From Sphingobacterium sp. N143 (GTDB lineage: Bacteria; Bacteroidota; Bacteroidia; Sphingobacteriales; Sphingobacteriaceae), in assembly GCF_030325625.1 (NCBI RefSeq), contig NZ_JACAIS010000001.1, positions 682,001 through 746,000 of the forward strand: DNA of 64,000 nucleotides, read 5' to 3'. A program made the translations under genes and the position numbers. A model generated the notes under the pieces. That model worked only from the letters and a program-made list of their open reading frames with translations, was not told where the DNA came from and did no database searches. The number at the start of each line of letters is the position of its first letter. Within the stretch, counting starts at the first letter, position 1. Below are positions 27,385-36,707 of the stretch, in pieces.

Positions 27385-27516
27385 CATGATCATTTTGTAG
27401 CTATCCAAACCTGGTGCCCGTATCCATAGTCAGATTTATTGACCTTAGGTTTTGACAGGTTTAATCATTGTGCAGATCAAACATATTAAGTATTTGTGAA
27501 GATGGATGAAATGAAG

Positions 27517-27846
27517 CTACGCAGCTAGTTCGTTGCAAGCAATTGCACAGTTTTCACATGCTTTGGCACAGGCCTGACAGTGTTCATGATCATGTTTGAA
27601 ACATTCTTCTGCACAATTTGAACAGATCTCCGCACAGAGTTTAATGACCTGGCTGGCATAAAAACTTTCCATGGCCAGCAATTGTGCCGTTGCCGAGCAT
27701 AACGTAGCACATTCGAGATCCAAAGCGATACACTTTGCCATCATTTCTATGTCTTTTTCTTTTGTGCAGGCTACTGCGCAATGCTGACAAGCGATCACAC
27801 AGTTCCAGCAGGCTTCTATGCAGTGTTGGTAATTTCTATTGTCCAT
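27517..27846 (-). CDS. Cys-rich four-helix-bundle copper-binding protein (DUF326/Csp-like)
   Basis: 109 aa with 18 cysteines, most in CxxxC or CxxC spacing on helices (CIEACWNCVIACQHCAVAC, CAEICSNCAEEC, CQACAKACENCAIAC). This is the pattern of copper storage proteins, in which cysteines line the core of a four-helix bundle and bind Cu(I). There is no signal peptide, so it is of the cytosolic (Csp3-like) kind. It lies 24 nt after the lipoprotein gene at 27871-28344 on the same strand. It is likely a copper buffer or detoxification protein; no copper pump is nearby. Confidence 0.85.
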   Translation of the reverse strand: MDNRNYQHCIEACWNCVIACQHCAVACTKEKDIEMMAKCIALDLECATLCSATAQLLAMESFYASQVIKLCAEICSNCAEECFKHDHEHCQACAKACENCAIACNELAA

Positions 27847-27870
27847 GACTCTATTTTAATTTGTTCTCTA

Positions 27871-28344
27871 CTAAATTGTCGATTCTGCGGCAGCAATACA
27901 GTCCTGTAGGTATTTTAGCATATTATTTCGATCTGTTTGTGTTATTTTACCCTGCTGAAGTTTGCTGATTATATCATTTTTAATGGCAATAATAGCTTGT
28001 TCTTTGTCAATTGCCTCTTTTGCAGTTTTGACATTTATGCGGTCTACAATTGTTCGGCCCAATTTTGAGTAAATTTTTTTTGCTTCTTGATTGGATAAGA
28101 TTGGGGCTGGTATTTTTGAAACAGCCTCATTCGCTGCCGCAATATTGGCATATACAACGGCATCAGTATTTTTAGCTGCGGCACGTTCTGATGTTGACAT
28201 GGCCTCTTCATTTGCCTTTGCAGCCAGCTCTTCAGCTTTTTCCATCTGACGTGTTGCCTTTTCTTGTGGCGTCTGATTGTTGCAGGCCCCAAGAAGTATA
28301 TTGCTTATGAGTAATGAGGAAAGAAAAATTCTTTTATGTTGCAT
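27871..28344 (-). CDS. Lipoprotein of unknown function
   Basis: 157 aa. Signal peptide with lipobox LLGAC (Cys21), followed by an Ala/Glu-rich helical region (EKATRQMEKAEELAAKANEE) likely to form a coiled coil. No catalytic motif. Envelope-anchored. It is on the same strand as and just upstream of the copper-binding protein gene, which suggests an envelope stress context. I do not recognise the family. Confidence 0.72.
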   Translation of the reverse strand: MQHKRIFLSSLLISNILLGACNNQTPQEKATRQMEKAEELAAKANEEAMSTSERAAAKNTDAVVYANIAAANEAVSKIPAPILSNQEAKKIYSKLGRTIVDRINVKTAKEAIDKEQAIIAIKNDIISKLQQGKITQTDRNNMLKYLQDCIAAAESTI

Positions 28345-28500
28345 TTTATAATGTTTTTATGAATTGACTATACCCTGTTGATCATCACAATTAGAACAGG
28401 TTTCAAAAATGAATAGTTTTTTTTATTTAGCAATTCAACGAAATAGGGTTTACCGTGGTTCATACTATAGACAGTATTTTTTAACTTTTAATACAGGGAT

Positions 28501-28665
28501 ATGAAAACGCAAAATAAAAACATGAAGACCACGCAAGTCAAAGGAAATACGGTATTGAATAAGAATAATCTGGATAGTCGAGAATCGGAGGAAAATGAAT
28601 TTAAGGGAGAGGATATTACACATAATAAGAAAGAAACCAAGAATGAAAATAAGAAGAAAGGATAG
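28501..28665 (+). CDS. Small Lys/Asn/Glu-rich hydrophilic protein
   Basis: 54 aa starting MKTQNKNMKTTQVKGN and ending ETKNENKKKG. It is almost free of hydrophobic residues, hence probably disordered. ATACAGGGAT precedes the ATG as a weak ribosome site. It lies in an otherwise empty 426-nt interval (28345-28770). Such small hydrophilic proteins are common among stress genes in this phylum, but a chance frame is possible. Confidence 0.4.
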   Translation: MKTQNKNMKTTQVKGNTVLNKNNLDSRESEENEFKGEDITHNKKETKNENKKKG

Positions 28666-28770
28666 TCGCTTATTTCCATTCGCTGATACAAATTGATGTT
28701 TCATTGATACAATTATACCCAAGATTCTAAAATGATTTAATGAATTTAGCGCTTAGCTTACATTTGATTC

Positions 28771-30801
28771 ATGAAACACAAGAGGTCCTATTATTTATTA
28801 TGTACTATTCTACTATTATCTGGATTCGTTTTTTTCGCCAAAGGAAGTATCAGCAGGCAATTGCAACATGATACGATCGACCGATTGGATACATTAAGGG
28901 GTGGAAGGAGCATTTTGCAGGCTGATCCTACTATTTTTTATCATGAAGGCTACTATTATTTATATGGTACCAATGGCGATCAGGATGAAAGGTTAGGGTT
29001 TAAGGTCTACCGCTCCCAAGATCTTCAGCACTGGGAAGGCCCTGTTGGCGTTCATGGAGGTTTTGCTTTAATTAAAGATGAGGTATTCGGGTCCACCGGC
29101 TTTTGGGCGCCTCAAGTATGGTTTGAAAATGGCAAATTCTTCATGGCCTATACAGCAGATGAAAAAATAGCCATTGCTGTCAGTGACTCTCCGCTAGGCC
29201 CATTTAAACAAGAGCAAGCACAAACAATTATAAAGGATGGAAAGGAAATAGATCCATTCGTATTTGTGGATACTAATAAGAAAAAGTACTTATTTCATGT
29301 CCGTTTATCAGATGGAAATAGGATTTTTGTGGCCCAACTGAAAGATGATTACTCCGGAATAATCGCGGAAACCTTACGGGAATGTATTCATGCGGAGTTA
29401 CCCTGGGAGAACACAGCTAATGCTGAATGGACGGTGAGTGAGGGACCAACTGTTATACGAAGCGGAGATCGTTATTATATGTTCTATTCGGCCAATGATT
29501 TTAGAAACAAAGATTATGCTGTTGGGGTTGCGGTTGCTGAACATATTTTTGGACCTTGGAAAAAAATGGCGGAAAACCCTGCTTTAGATCAAAAGATAAG
29601 CGGTTTTGCAGGGACAGGACATGGGGATCTGTTCCGAAAAGAAAATCAATGGTATTACGTATGCCATACCCATTATTCAAAGGATAAAGTCGCTCCGCGA
29701 AGAACGGCTATTGTACCTGTGGATTTTTCCTTGGATAGTACCATAGTCAGTGTCCCCAAGTTTGATGGCTCAAAATTCAGATTATTGAAAGCTGGCAAAA
29801 AGACTTCCAACCATATCGATGTTGCTTTCGGTGACCCTTTTGTTGTATTTGATAAGAAGACGGATCGATATTACCTCTATGGGACAGGGGGGACAGAAAA
29901 TGGATTTATTGCTTATAGTTCCAGTGATTTAAAAAATTGGAGAAAAGAGGGTAAAGTATACGATGCCAATCAAAGCAAAGGGTGGGGAATCAAAGATTTT
30001 TGGGCACCGGAGGTATATTATATAAACGATAAGTATTATCTATATTACAGTGCTCATTGGAAAGATAACCCACATCATCATCTGGAAAATTACCGAATTG
30101 GCGTCGCCGTGGCAGACAACCCTTTAGGACCCTTTATTGATCTGACCGGAAAACCTATTTTCGATCCCGGATATCCTATTATTGATGCTAATGTATTTAG
30201 GGACTCGGATAATAGGAACTATTTATTTTATTCGCGTTGCTGTTATGAGCATCCTGTTGCTTCTGAAATTGCAGATTGGGCCAAAAAGAATTTGGGCTAT
30301 GAAGAAGTGGAAGAGAGCTGGGTTTATGGCGTTGAACTGGACAGCAGCATGAGCAAGGTTATCGGTGAACCGATCCTTTTGATCCGACCCCCGGTGAAAA
30401 TGAACGATAGCCAGTCCGAATGGGAAAGCAGATCTGTATCTTCCGGTGAAATTAACAGGAGGTGGACCGAAGGATCATTTTTGATCAAAGAAAAAGGACA
30501 ATATTACATGATGTATTCGGCAAATTATTTTGCGGGAGCAAACTATGCGGTGGGATATGCTACTGCTGAAAAGCCATTGGGGAAGTACCAAAAATCCATG
30601 AAGAATCCGATTATTGAAAAAAACACCAATAAAGGAGGTATTGTCTCAGGAACTGGGCATAATAGTATTTTTAGGGACCGGGAAGGAAAACTGCGTTGTG
30701 TCTACCATGGGCGGACCACAGCAACAGGAGACGACAGAATGGTCTTTATCAGTGATGTTATTTTTCAACAAAATGGTGAGCTAACAGTCCATACGGATTG
30801 A
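28771..30801 (+). CDS. Tandem glycoside hydrolase family 43 protein
   Basis: 676 aa. An N-terminal signal or anchor sequence (about 5-25) leads into two GH43-like five-bladed propeller domains. Repeat one starts ADPTIFYHEGYYYLYGTNGD and repeat two GDPFVVFDKKTDRYYLYGTG. Each has the catalytic-type DP[TF] aspartate, FWAPQVWF or FWAPEVYY, and downstream SEGPTVIR or TEGSFLIK with the general-acid glutamate. The family acts on arabinofuranosides or xylosides in plant polysaccharides. The protein is exported. TACATTTG at 28759-28766 looks like a -7 box but would leave almost no leader. Confidence 0.88.
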   Translation: MKHKRSYYLLCTILLLSGFVFFAKGSISRQLQHDTIDRLDTLRGGRSILQADPTIFYHEGYYYLYGTNGDQDERLGFKVYRSQDLQHWEGPVGVHGGFALIKDEVFGSTGFWAPQVWFENGKFFMAYTADEKIAIAVSDSPLGPFKQEQAQTIIKDGKEIDPFVFVDTNKKKYLFHVRLSDGNRIFVAQLKDDYSGIIAETLRECIHAELPWENTANAEWTVSEGPTVIRSGDRYYMFYSANDFRNKDYAVGVAVAEHIFGPWKKMAENPALDQKISGFAGTGHGDLFRKENQWYYVCHTHYSKDKVAPRRTAIVPVDFSLDSTIVSVPKFDGSKFRLLKAGKKTSNHIDVAFGDPFVVFDKKTDRYYLYGTGGTENGFIAYSSSDLKNWRKEGKVYDANQSKGWGIKDFWAPEVYYINDKYYLYYSAHWKDNPHHHLENYRIGVAVADNPLGPFIDLTGKPIFDPGYPIIDANVFRDSDNRNYLFYSRCCYEHPVASEIADWAKKNLGYEEVEESWVYGVELDSSMSKVIGEPILLIRPPVKMNDSQSEWESRSVSSGEINRRWTEGSFLIKEKGQYYMMYSANYFAGANYAVGYATAEKPLGKYQKSMKNPIIEKNTNKGGIVSGTGHNSIFRDREGKLRCVYHGRTTATGDDRMVFISDVIFQQNGELTVHTD

Positions 30802-30819
30802 CTTTAAATCAATCCGTAT
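30791..30819. terminator. Bidirectional terminator containing both convergent stop codons
   Basis: The 11-bp stem ATACGGATTGA/TCAATCCGTAT has a 7-nt loop, then TTTTTC. The GH43 stop (30799-30801) is in the left arm and the stop of the minus-strand gene (30809-30811) is in the right arm. Confidence 0.8.
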
Positions 30820-31111
30820 TTTTCGGTATAGCATTATTTTGAACATCCTCATCCCACTCGGAGGACTTTTTATTGGCTGATTGATGAGGATTATATTCAT
30901 TTTCTTGCGCATTTTGATGGATGGTATTTTTCTTCCTATCGGTGTTGGTAAGATCCAAATGAGGCTCATTATCCGGATTAGGTTTAGGTCGTGATGAGCC
31001 TGAAATGTGATGATCTGCGCTGAACAGTCCTTTACGGTACCATATGTTGCTGAAATAATATGCAATAATTAAACCTTGTTTTACTAGTGCGTGTTGCAAT
31101 AACTTTTCCAT
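30809..31111 (-). CDS. Hypothetical protein with hydrophilic tail
   Basis: 100 aa starting MEKLLQHALVKQGLIIAYYF. The first 35 residues are amphipathic or hydrophobic and could be a membrane-associated helix. The rest is rich in Asn, Lys, Asp and Pro (RPKPNPDNEPHLDLTNTDRK) and probably disordered. The final codons (NTD, stop) mirror those of the convergent GH43 gene within one terminator stem, which supports it as a real gene. No family recognised. Confidence 0.6.
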   Translation of the reverse strand: MEKLLQHALVKQGLIIAYYFSNIWYRKGLFSADHHISGSSRPKPNPDNEPHLDLTNTDRKKNTIHQNAQENEYNPHQSANKKSSEWDEDVQNNAIPKNTD

Positions 31112-31291
31112 GTTGTAGAAATATTGAGTGGGAGGGTGGCTGGAACCTTTCCCCTAATAAGAGAACACTATTAAACGATAAATGGTTGACAAATCCTTTT
31201 ATTGTACAAAGTTTACGGAGCCAAAACCACAACGATATAGCGAATGTTCTTATAATAAGATGTTTTTTAGGATTTGGAACAAAAGAATGTT

Positions 31292-31483
31292 ATGATGAAA
31301 TTACTGTATTTTTTAAGTTTTGTTGCTACTTTTTTTGTGAGTGAAACTACCGAAGGTACGGAAGTATTAGATACCGAACATTCCAATGAGTGGTACACAG
31401 AGATTGGTATTTGGCTTTTTATCCTGCTGTTTATTGTGGTTATGGTCATTATAATCCTGCGAAGAATCTCAAAAAAGAAATAA
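31292..31483 (+). CDS. Small single-pass membrane protein
   Basis: 63 aa from ATG 31292. A hydrophobic start (MMKLLYFLSFVATFFVS) is followed by an acidic stretch (ETTEGTEVLDTEHSNE) and a TM helix (GIWLFILLFIVVMVIIIL) with a basic end RRISKKK. It could have a cleaved signal plus one TM helix, with its N-terminal part outside. No known family. An upstream in-frame TTG at 31274 is unlikely as start. Confidence 0.6.
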   Translation: MMKLLYFLSFVATFFVSETTEGTEVLDTEHSNEWYTEIGIWLFILLFIVVMVIIILRRISKKK

Positions 31484-31516
31484 CAATAAGGTTATGAACA
31501 AATCACAAGAAAATAG

Positions 31517-33694
31517 TTAATCATCATTGAGCATATGATCAGGAAATGGCTGTACAATCGGAAAATAAAGGTGAACAGCTGTTCCTCTGCCCATTTCAGA
31601 ATCTATTGTAATGTTTCCACCAAGCCGCTCCATGATTCGCTTAACGAGCGATAGGCCAATTCCGGTGCCTGGTATGCTACCAACATTATCTGCTCTCGAA
31701 AACATTTCATAGATATGAGGAAGATGGTGGTCGGGTATCCCGATTCCATTGTCTTTTATGCAATAATGTGTCAAGTCTTCCTGATGGGTACTTTCAATGC
31801 GGATTACCGGATTTTTAGAAGATGAGGAATATTTAATAGCGTTGACAATCAGGTTGGTGAAGATTTGATAAACGGCACTTTTTTCGCCCCATATGGGTAG
31901 TAGTTTTCCAAAGGAAGGTTGACAATTAGCTGCATCATATAAAATACTGTTTTCTTGAAATATCCGTTGGATCGTATAAGACATCGGTAATGGCTCTTTG
32001 TCCAGCGCGCTTGATTTATGTTGGCTCAATTGAACCATATTGTTGATAATATCCTCAATATTAGAAATGCTCCGGCTGAAATTTTGATACCATTTATTCG
32101 ATTTAGTATGGTCTATACTATCCGAATGCTGCTGTAGGAACTGAATACCCATTTTTAAGATGGATAATGGGTTCTTTAGATCATGAGATAAGGTGTGGGT
32201 AAACATTTCCAGCTCATTATTCAGGCTGGACAGTTCCTCATTGAGAAGCTGTCTTTCTTTCAGTTTTTTAAATGTTGATTCTTTAATAATCTGGTTGAGC
32301 CTAAGCACAAAGTTGATCTCATCATCATTCCATGGCCGAGCAACATCATAGCGAAGATCTTCCCAGATTTTAAGATTTGTCTTTTTAAGGTTTGATTCCT
32401 GTTTAACCTCCATTTGAAGCACTTGACTATGGTACTCTTTTCGAAACCAGATGAGATAATAATCATTTTCTAGTCCTACTTTTAAGTACATAAGGCCAGC
32501 GAAGTTTAATTTTTCGGTAAAATAACTTTGCTGGTTCAATCTAAAGTTATAATCTTTAAATAAGGCTTTGTCACTGTGTTTTTGAAGAAAATGAATGATT
32601 TCATAAAACTGCGATTTACGTGGTGCATGTCCATAGCTAAACACATCGCCTTGATTAAAGATGGCCAACCCATCGGCATTGACGAGCTGTGTCAGAATAT
32701 CCATGTGCTGTACTAATGCACAATTGACCGTTTTATTTTCAGATAGACTTTTTTTCAGTTCTTCTTCTGCCATATTTAAAAGTTCGGTTCTCTCCAAAAG
32801 ATTTTGTTTGATATGGCTTTCATATTTACTGGTTGCGGCCTGGATGGCGAAGGTACAGAGTTTACGTTGTTGTAAGTCAATCTGTTTTTCCTGGCTGTTT
32901 TGGGCGACCACCAATCCCCAAAATTCATCATCGATACAGATACGAAAAAATAGGGCACTTTTGATATGTATTTTTTGTAAGAACAGCTGATGCAGGTCAG
33001 GTATGGGCGTGAGCAGGCAGGAAAGTGTGGTGATATTATCGTCTATGTAGAAGAAAGGTTGACGATTATTGTCGATCTCAGGAGCATAACGATAAGAATA
33101 GCTGCTGTAATATTCAATAGCTTCCTTGGGCATAAAATCTTTGGAAAATTCTTTCCCCTTAAAGTAAGGTTTACCATTTGCAGTGTGTTCTGCAATCACT
33201 TCACTATAACCTGTTTCCTGGATTTTTAAAACGAAAACACGATCATAACTCAACACTTTATTGATTGCCGTACATACCCGATTCCAGTTATTCGGCTGAA
33301 TAGTATCGAGCAAAAAATTGAATTCATTTATCTTTTTTGCTGAGATGTATTTCTTATGTTGTTGTTCCCATTCAATATAAAAATAGCCCTCATGAATCCG
33401 TAGTTTAAAATAGAGACGATTATGATGAATTTTAAGCGGTAAAATATGCCGCGATTGTCCGCCTGCACGTATGTGATCTAAGGTGTTCTTAATTTTTAAA
33501 ATAACATCGCCCAAAACAGGGCCGAAGCTTTCGAAAAATTCCGTGCCCAACAGTGTCTTCGTGGAATCTGTGATATACTTTATGGCTGATTCACTTATAC
33601 CGACAATAGTATATTGTTGATCCAAGACAACAAGGCTGCCAAAATGCTGAAGTTCGATTCTGTGTTGATTGCTCGATTGAAGTACATTGCTCAT
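31517..33694 (-). CDS. Phytochrome-like sensor histidine kinase without usual chromophore residues
   Basis: 725 aa, soluble. A phytochrome-type PAS (about 10-110; HRIELQHFGSLVVLD matches the IQPHGxLLVLD motif) is followed by GAF (about 130-290) and PHY (about 325-475; YYLIWFRKEYHSQ resembles the PHY WFRxE motif, ARPWNDDEI its end). HisKA has His504 in TLSHDLKNPL, followed by HATPase with intact VNAIKYSSSS, NGIGIPDHH and GTGIGLSLVK. No cysteine precedes the PAS, and the PASDIP motif is FSKDFMP (183-189), so the Asp contacting the bilin is Phe187; a His (235) is retained. Kinase looks active; light sensing is doubtful. Confidence 0.82.
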   Translation of the reverse strand: MSNVLQSSNQHRIELQHFGSLVVLDQQYTIVGISESAIKYITDSTKTLLGTEFFESFGPVLGDVILKIKNTLDHIRAGGQSRHILPLKIHHNRLYFKLRIHEGYFYIEWEQQHKKYISAKKINEFNFLLDTIQPNNWNRVCTAINKVLSYDRVFVLKIQETGYSEVIAEHTANGKPYFKGKEFSKDFMPKEAIEYYSSYSYRYAPEIDNNRQPFFYIDDNITTLSCLLTPIPDLHQLFLQKIHIKSALFFRICIDDEFWGLVVAQNSQEKQIDLQQRKLCTFAIQAATSKYESHIKQNLLERTELLNMAEEELKKSLSENKTVNCALVQHMDILTQLVNADGLAIFNQGDVFSYGHAPRKSQFYEIIHFLQKHSDKALFKDYNFRLNQQSYFTEKLNFAGLMYLKVGLENDYYLIWFRKEYHSQVLQMEVKQESNLKKTNLKIWEDLRYDVARPWNDDEINFVLRLNQIIKESTFKKLKERQLLNEELSSLNNELEMFTHTLSHDLKNPLSILKMGIQFLQQHSDSIDHTKSNKWYQNFSRSISNIEDIINNMVQLSQHKSSALDKEPLPMSYTIQRIFQENSILYDAANCQPSFGKLLPIWGEKSAVYQIFTNLIVNAIKYSSSSKNPVIRIESTHQEDLTHYCIKDNGIGIPDHHLPHIYEMFSRADNVGSIPGTGIGLSLVKRIMERLGGNITIDSEMGRGTAVHLYFPIVQPFPDHMLNDD

Positions 33695-33867
33695 GATGCT
33701 CCCAAAACTCCTACTGATTGATATAAATATACAAAAAATAGAACAAAGGAGATTGAACTTTGTGTGTTTGGCTAATTTTTAATTTGAGGTTATTATTTTA
33801 TTTTTTTATTTGTGTTAAAGATTTGAAACGTATCATAGCGCCAGCCTATTTCGTAAATGGCATACGA

Positions 33868-34479
33868 TCAATTTTTACGGATACTGTTGGCCAGACCTTT
33901 TATAAGTGATTTCCATTGCGGGTAGGAAGCCCCCATTTTAGCTCCTAAACCAACAATAAAATTTCTGATATTATCACCCAGGTTTTCATTTTCTACATTG
34001 ATAATTTCGTTCCGGCCGGCATATTGTATTAAAATGCTGTTTCTACGTTGTTCGATCAAAAAGGTTGAAGAGGAAATCCCTTCAAAGAAATGTGCTGTAT
34101 CCTTATTCTCCTTGTGTTGTGGATCTGGACAGGGTTTTAATGTCAGGGCAAATAGCTTATATTCTTGGGTGATATTGGAGATTATATTTACTACGTTCAC
34201 CCAATCATATCCATCCCCACTGGGGAGCCCCGGACCAGGAATATTTAAGCGGATATAATCATGTAATTGCACAGCACGGTCAATCGGCAGACCGCATTGA
34301 TCAGTTAATTGAAATGTTGTAGCTGGGATTTCAGCCAATTCATACCAATAATTGACATGCACCAGCTTTGTGTAGGCCAAATCGAAGGCCTGGCTTGCGA
34401 TTTCTGTGTTTTCAAAATCAATGGATTCAAAACAGTCCAGTTTTTTTCCTTCTTTTTGTTCGGGAATAATATTTTTCAT
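33868..34479 (-). CDS. Protein of unknown function between two sensor kinase genes
   Basis: 203 aa from ATG 34479 (GTG 34497 is the longer choice). Soluble, no signal peptide. Readable features are GPGLPSGDGYDWVNVVNIIS and a charged middle (PCPDPQHKENKDTAHFFEGI), then a C-terminal helical part IVGLGAKMGASYPQWKSLI. I do not recognise the family. It is flanked on the same strand by the PAS kinase (upstream, 68 nt) and the phytochrome-like kinase (downstream), so it may belong to their signalling pathway. Confidence 0.65.
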   Translation of the reverse strand: MKNIIPEQKEGKKLDCFESIDFENTEIASQAFDLAYTKLVHVNYWYELAEIPATTFQLTDQCGLPIDRAVQLHDYIRLNIPGPGLPSGDGYDWVNVVNIISNITQEYKLFALTLKPCPDPQHKENKDTAHFFEGISSSTFLIEQRRNSILIQYAGRNEIINVENENLGDNIRNFIVGLGAKMGASYPQWKSLIKGLANSIRKN

Positions 34480-34547
34480 GTTTTTGAAAAAGAACACTGT
34501 TCAAGCCAATTTGGTTTGCGTGGGATACTTACGCAATTGAAGCCCGT

Positions 34548-35639
34548 TTAGGGGTAAGGGAAGAATAACCTGACAACCGTTCCTTTTTCCAATTGGCTTG
34601 AAAGATTGATTGTTCCATTCATGCGTTCCATCAGTCGCTTTACTAGGGACAGGCCTATGCCACTTCCAGGGGCCTGAGAAGAGTTACTTGCGCGCTCATG
34701 CGCATAAAATATTTTATGTTGTTCATCTGCAGGAATACCAATACCATTGTCTTCCAAATAATATACAATTCCTTTGTCTGTTTTTTCGCTATAAATATGA
34801 AGGTAAGCTGTTCCCGTGGTTTTGGCATATTTTACGGCATTGGCGATCAGGTTGACAAAGATCTGATAAATAACTCCGCGATCAGCATATATCGAATATA
34901 AATTGCCGATTTTGAATTCTACAGACTGATTCGGATAGATTAACTTGATTTCAGAAAGACAATTCTGTATCTTCTTGTCCATGGCAATATATTCAGCAAT
35001 ATTATTGTTGCTTCGCGCTTTACTCAGTTGTAGCGTTTGGTTGATGATTGCTTCAATGTTTCGTATGGCTTCGGTAATGTTCAGGTTCCATTTTGCCTTA
35101 ATATCTAATGCGAGTTCGGGATTTTTCATCAAAAAGTCATTGCCCATTTTTAGCACTGCCAACGGGTTTTTTAGATCGTGAGAAAGTGTATTGGCCAAAA
35201 GATCCAGAGCGTGGATAAATGAGATCTCTTCATCTTGCTTTTTTACCCGATTATACATTAATTTACGTTCGGTAACATCATTTGCAGTATGTAAAATGGC
35301 GTATGTTCTGCCGTCCTTATCAACCAGTGCTTTGTACTCAAAATCAAAATAGCGTGTTGTCTTTGTATCGCCATTGACAATACCTGCAGGGGTGTCTGTT
35401 GCCCGATAGGTGATCCCGGTTTTCCATACATTTTTAAGAATAGAGGAGAAGCCTTCTTGCTGAAAACTTGGAAAGCATTCACAAAAAGTTTTTCCAATAA
35501 TACAGCGGTCGGCATGCCACATATCGAGCATGGCCTGATTAACATAAGTGATATGGAGATGAGGACTATTATAAATTGCTGTGGCTAAAGGAACATTGTC
35601 CAAAATCGACAAAACGGAAACTTGTTCATTAATGATCAT
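34548..35639 (-). CDS. PAS-domain sensor histidine kinase
   Basis: 363 aa, soluble. An N-terminal PAS/PAC (about 10-125; VPLATAIYNSPHLHITYVNQ, ending HTANDVTERKLMYNR) is followed by the phosphoacceptor segment LANTLSHDLKNPLAVLKMG. The ATPase domain has NLIANAVKYAKT, DNGIGIPADEQ and GSGIGLSLVKRLMER. The H box and catalytic domain closely resemble those of the kinase at 31517-33694, suggesting a duplicated kinase core with different sensors. No response regulator gene is adjacent. Confidence 0.9.
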   Translation of the reverse strand: MIINEQVSVLSILDNVPLATAIYNSPHLHITYVNQAMLDMWHADRCIIGKTFCECFPSFQQEGFSSILKNVWKTGITYRATDTPAGIVNGDTKTTRYFDFEYKALVDKDGRTYAILHTANDVTERKLMYNRVKKQDEEISFIHALDLLANTLSHDLKNPLAVLKMGNDFLMKNPELALDIKAKWNLNITEAIRNIEAIINQTLQLSKARSNNNIAEYIAMDKKIQNCLSEIKLIYPNQSVEFKIGNLYSIYADRGVIYQIFVNLIANAVKYAKTTGTAYLHIYSEKTDKGIVYYLEDNGIGIPADEQHKIFYAHERASNSSQAPGSGIGLSLVKRLMERMNGTINLSSQLEKGTVVRLFFPYP

Positions 35640-35776
35640 ACATGACTTTATTAAGCAATTAGTTGGTTGAAATAGCGCCTATGTACAAAAATAGGTCTAT
35701 GATAGCTGACACAAACTATGCCAGTTTTTTACCTCGTTTTTCCTAGCCCATGTCTATTCTGTAGAACTTCTGAAAT

Positions 35777-36532
35777 TTAACCCAGGCTTGCTTTAAGCTT
35801 GGCGAGTATATCATCACTTTTGGTATGTTTGACTTTGATTTTCCTGATCGTTGGTCGCTTACCTTTATCTTTTTGTTTGATGATCTTTAAGAGATCGTTG
35901 GCATATTCATTTTTATATTGGCTGATGTCGAAAGTCTTACTATGCTGCTGGATGAGTTGCGTAGCCATGTCCATCTCGGCTTTCTGAATTTTTACATTCG
36001 TAGGTAATTTCAGTTCGTTAACATCCCTAATTTCCTGCTGGTAACGTATTTTGTTCAGTACCAATGTATTTTGATAGGGCTTGATAATAGCAAGATGTTC
36101 GACATTGCGCATGACAAAGGCTCCCAATCCAGCAGTTTTAGTCTTTTCCAGCGCCTTTAGTAAAAGCTGATAAGCTTTTTGACCATCTTTTTGGGGTTCA
36201 AGATAATAAGGTGTCTCGAAATAGATGCTATCGATGTCGACGAGTTTGACGAAAGCATGTAAATTGATCAATTTTGTTTTTTCAGGACTTGCGTCTTCAA
36301 AATCCGCTTCCTCCAATACAACATAATGATCATTCATAAAATAACCTTTCACGATATTGTCCCATTTAACTTCCTTACCCGTCAGTTCATTGACTCGCTT
36401 AAACTTGATATTAGCCAGATCTTTACGGTCCAACATATCAAGATCAAGAGTACTGTTCTCGGTAGCACTATATATTTTTATGGGAATGTTTACCAAACCA
36501 AATCCGATAGCCCCGGTCCATATTGCTCGCAT
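35777..36532 (-). CDS. ku: Non-homologous end-joining protein Ku
   Basis: 251 aa. Starts MRAIWTGAIGFGLVNIPIKI, the bacterial Ku signature. It forms a homodimeric ring on DNA double-strand ends and recruits ligase LigD. The segments GKEVKWDNIVKGYF and the C-terminal basic tail (KDKGKRPTIRKIKVKHTK) match bacterial Ku. LigD is not in this window. Neighbouring topoisomerase IB, DUF2383, CsbD and trehalose genes suggest a desiccation/DNA-damage resistance set. Confidence 0.95.
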   Translation of the reverse strand: MRAIWTGAIGFGLVNIPIKIYSATENSTLDLDMLDRKDLANIKFKRVNELTGKEVKWDNIVKGYFMNDHYVVLEEADFEDASPEKTKLINLHAFVKLVDIDSIYFETPYYLEPQKDGQKAYQLLLKALEKTKTAGLGAFVMRNVEHLAIIKPYQNTLVLNKIRYQQEIRDVNELKLPTNVKIQKAEMDMATQLIQQHSKTFDISQYKNEYANDLLKIIKQKDKGKRPTIRKIKVKHTKSDDILAKLKASLG

Positions 36533-36707
36533 ACTTCAGTCTTTTTATTTTATCCTTATTACGCAAATCAATTCCGCTGTTTGCTCCAAAGAATAACCAG
36601 TTCCATGCGCAAATAGTTTAGAAATTGGTAAAATATAGGGTAGAAGCTATGATACCCAAACTTTTTTTCTTTGAATTGGTTATTATGACGTTTGTTAGTC
36701 ATCGATT

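Noticed and set aside
30781..31065. 94-codon minus-strand frame
   Set aside because: Alternative frame over the gene at 30809-31111, whose hydrophilic composition and shared terminator fit better.
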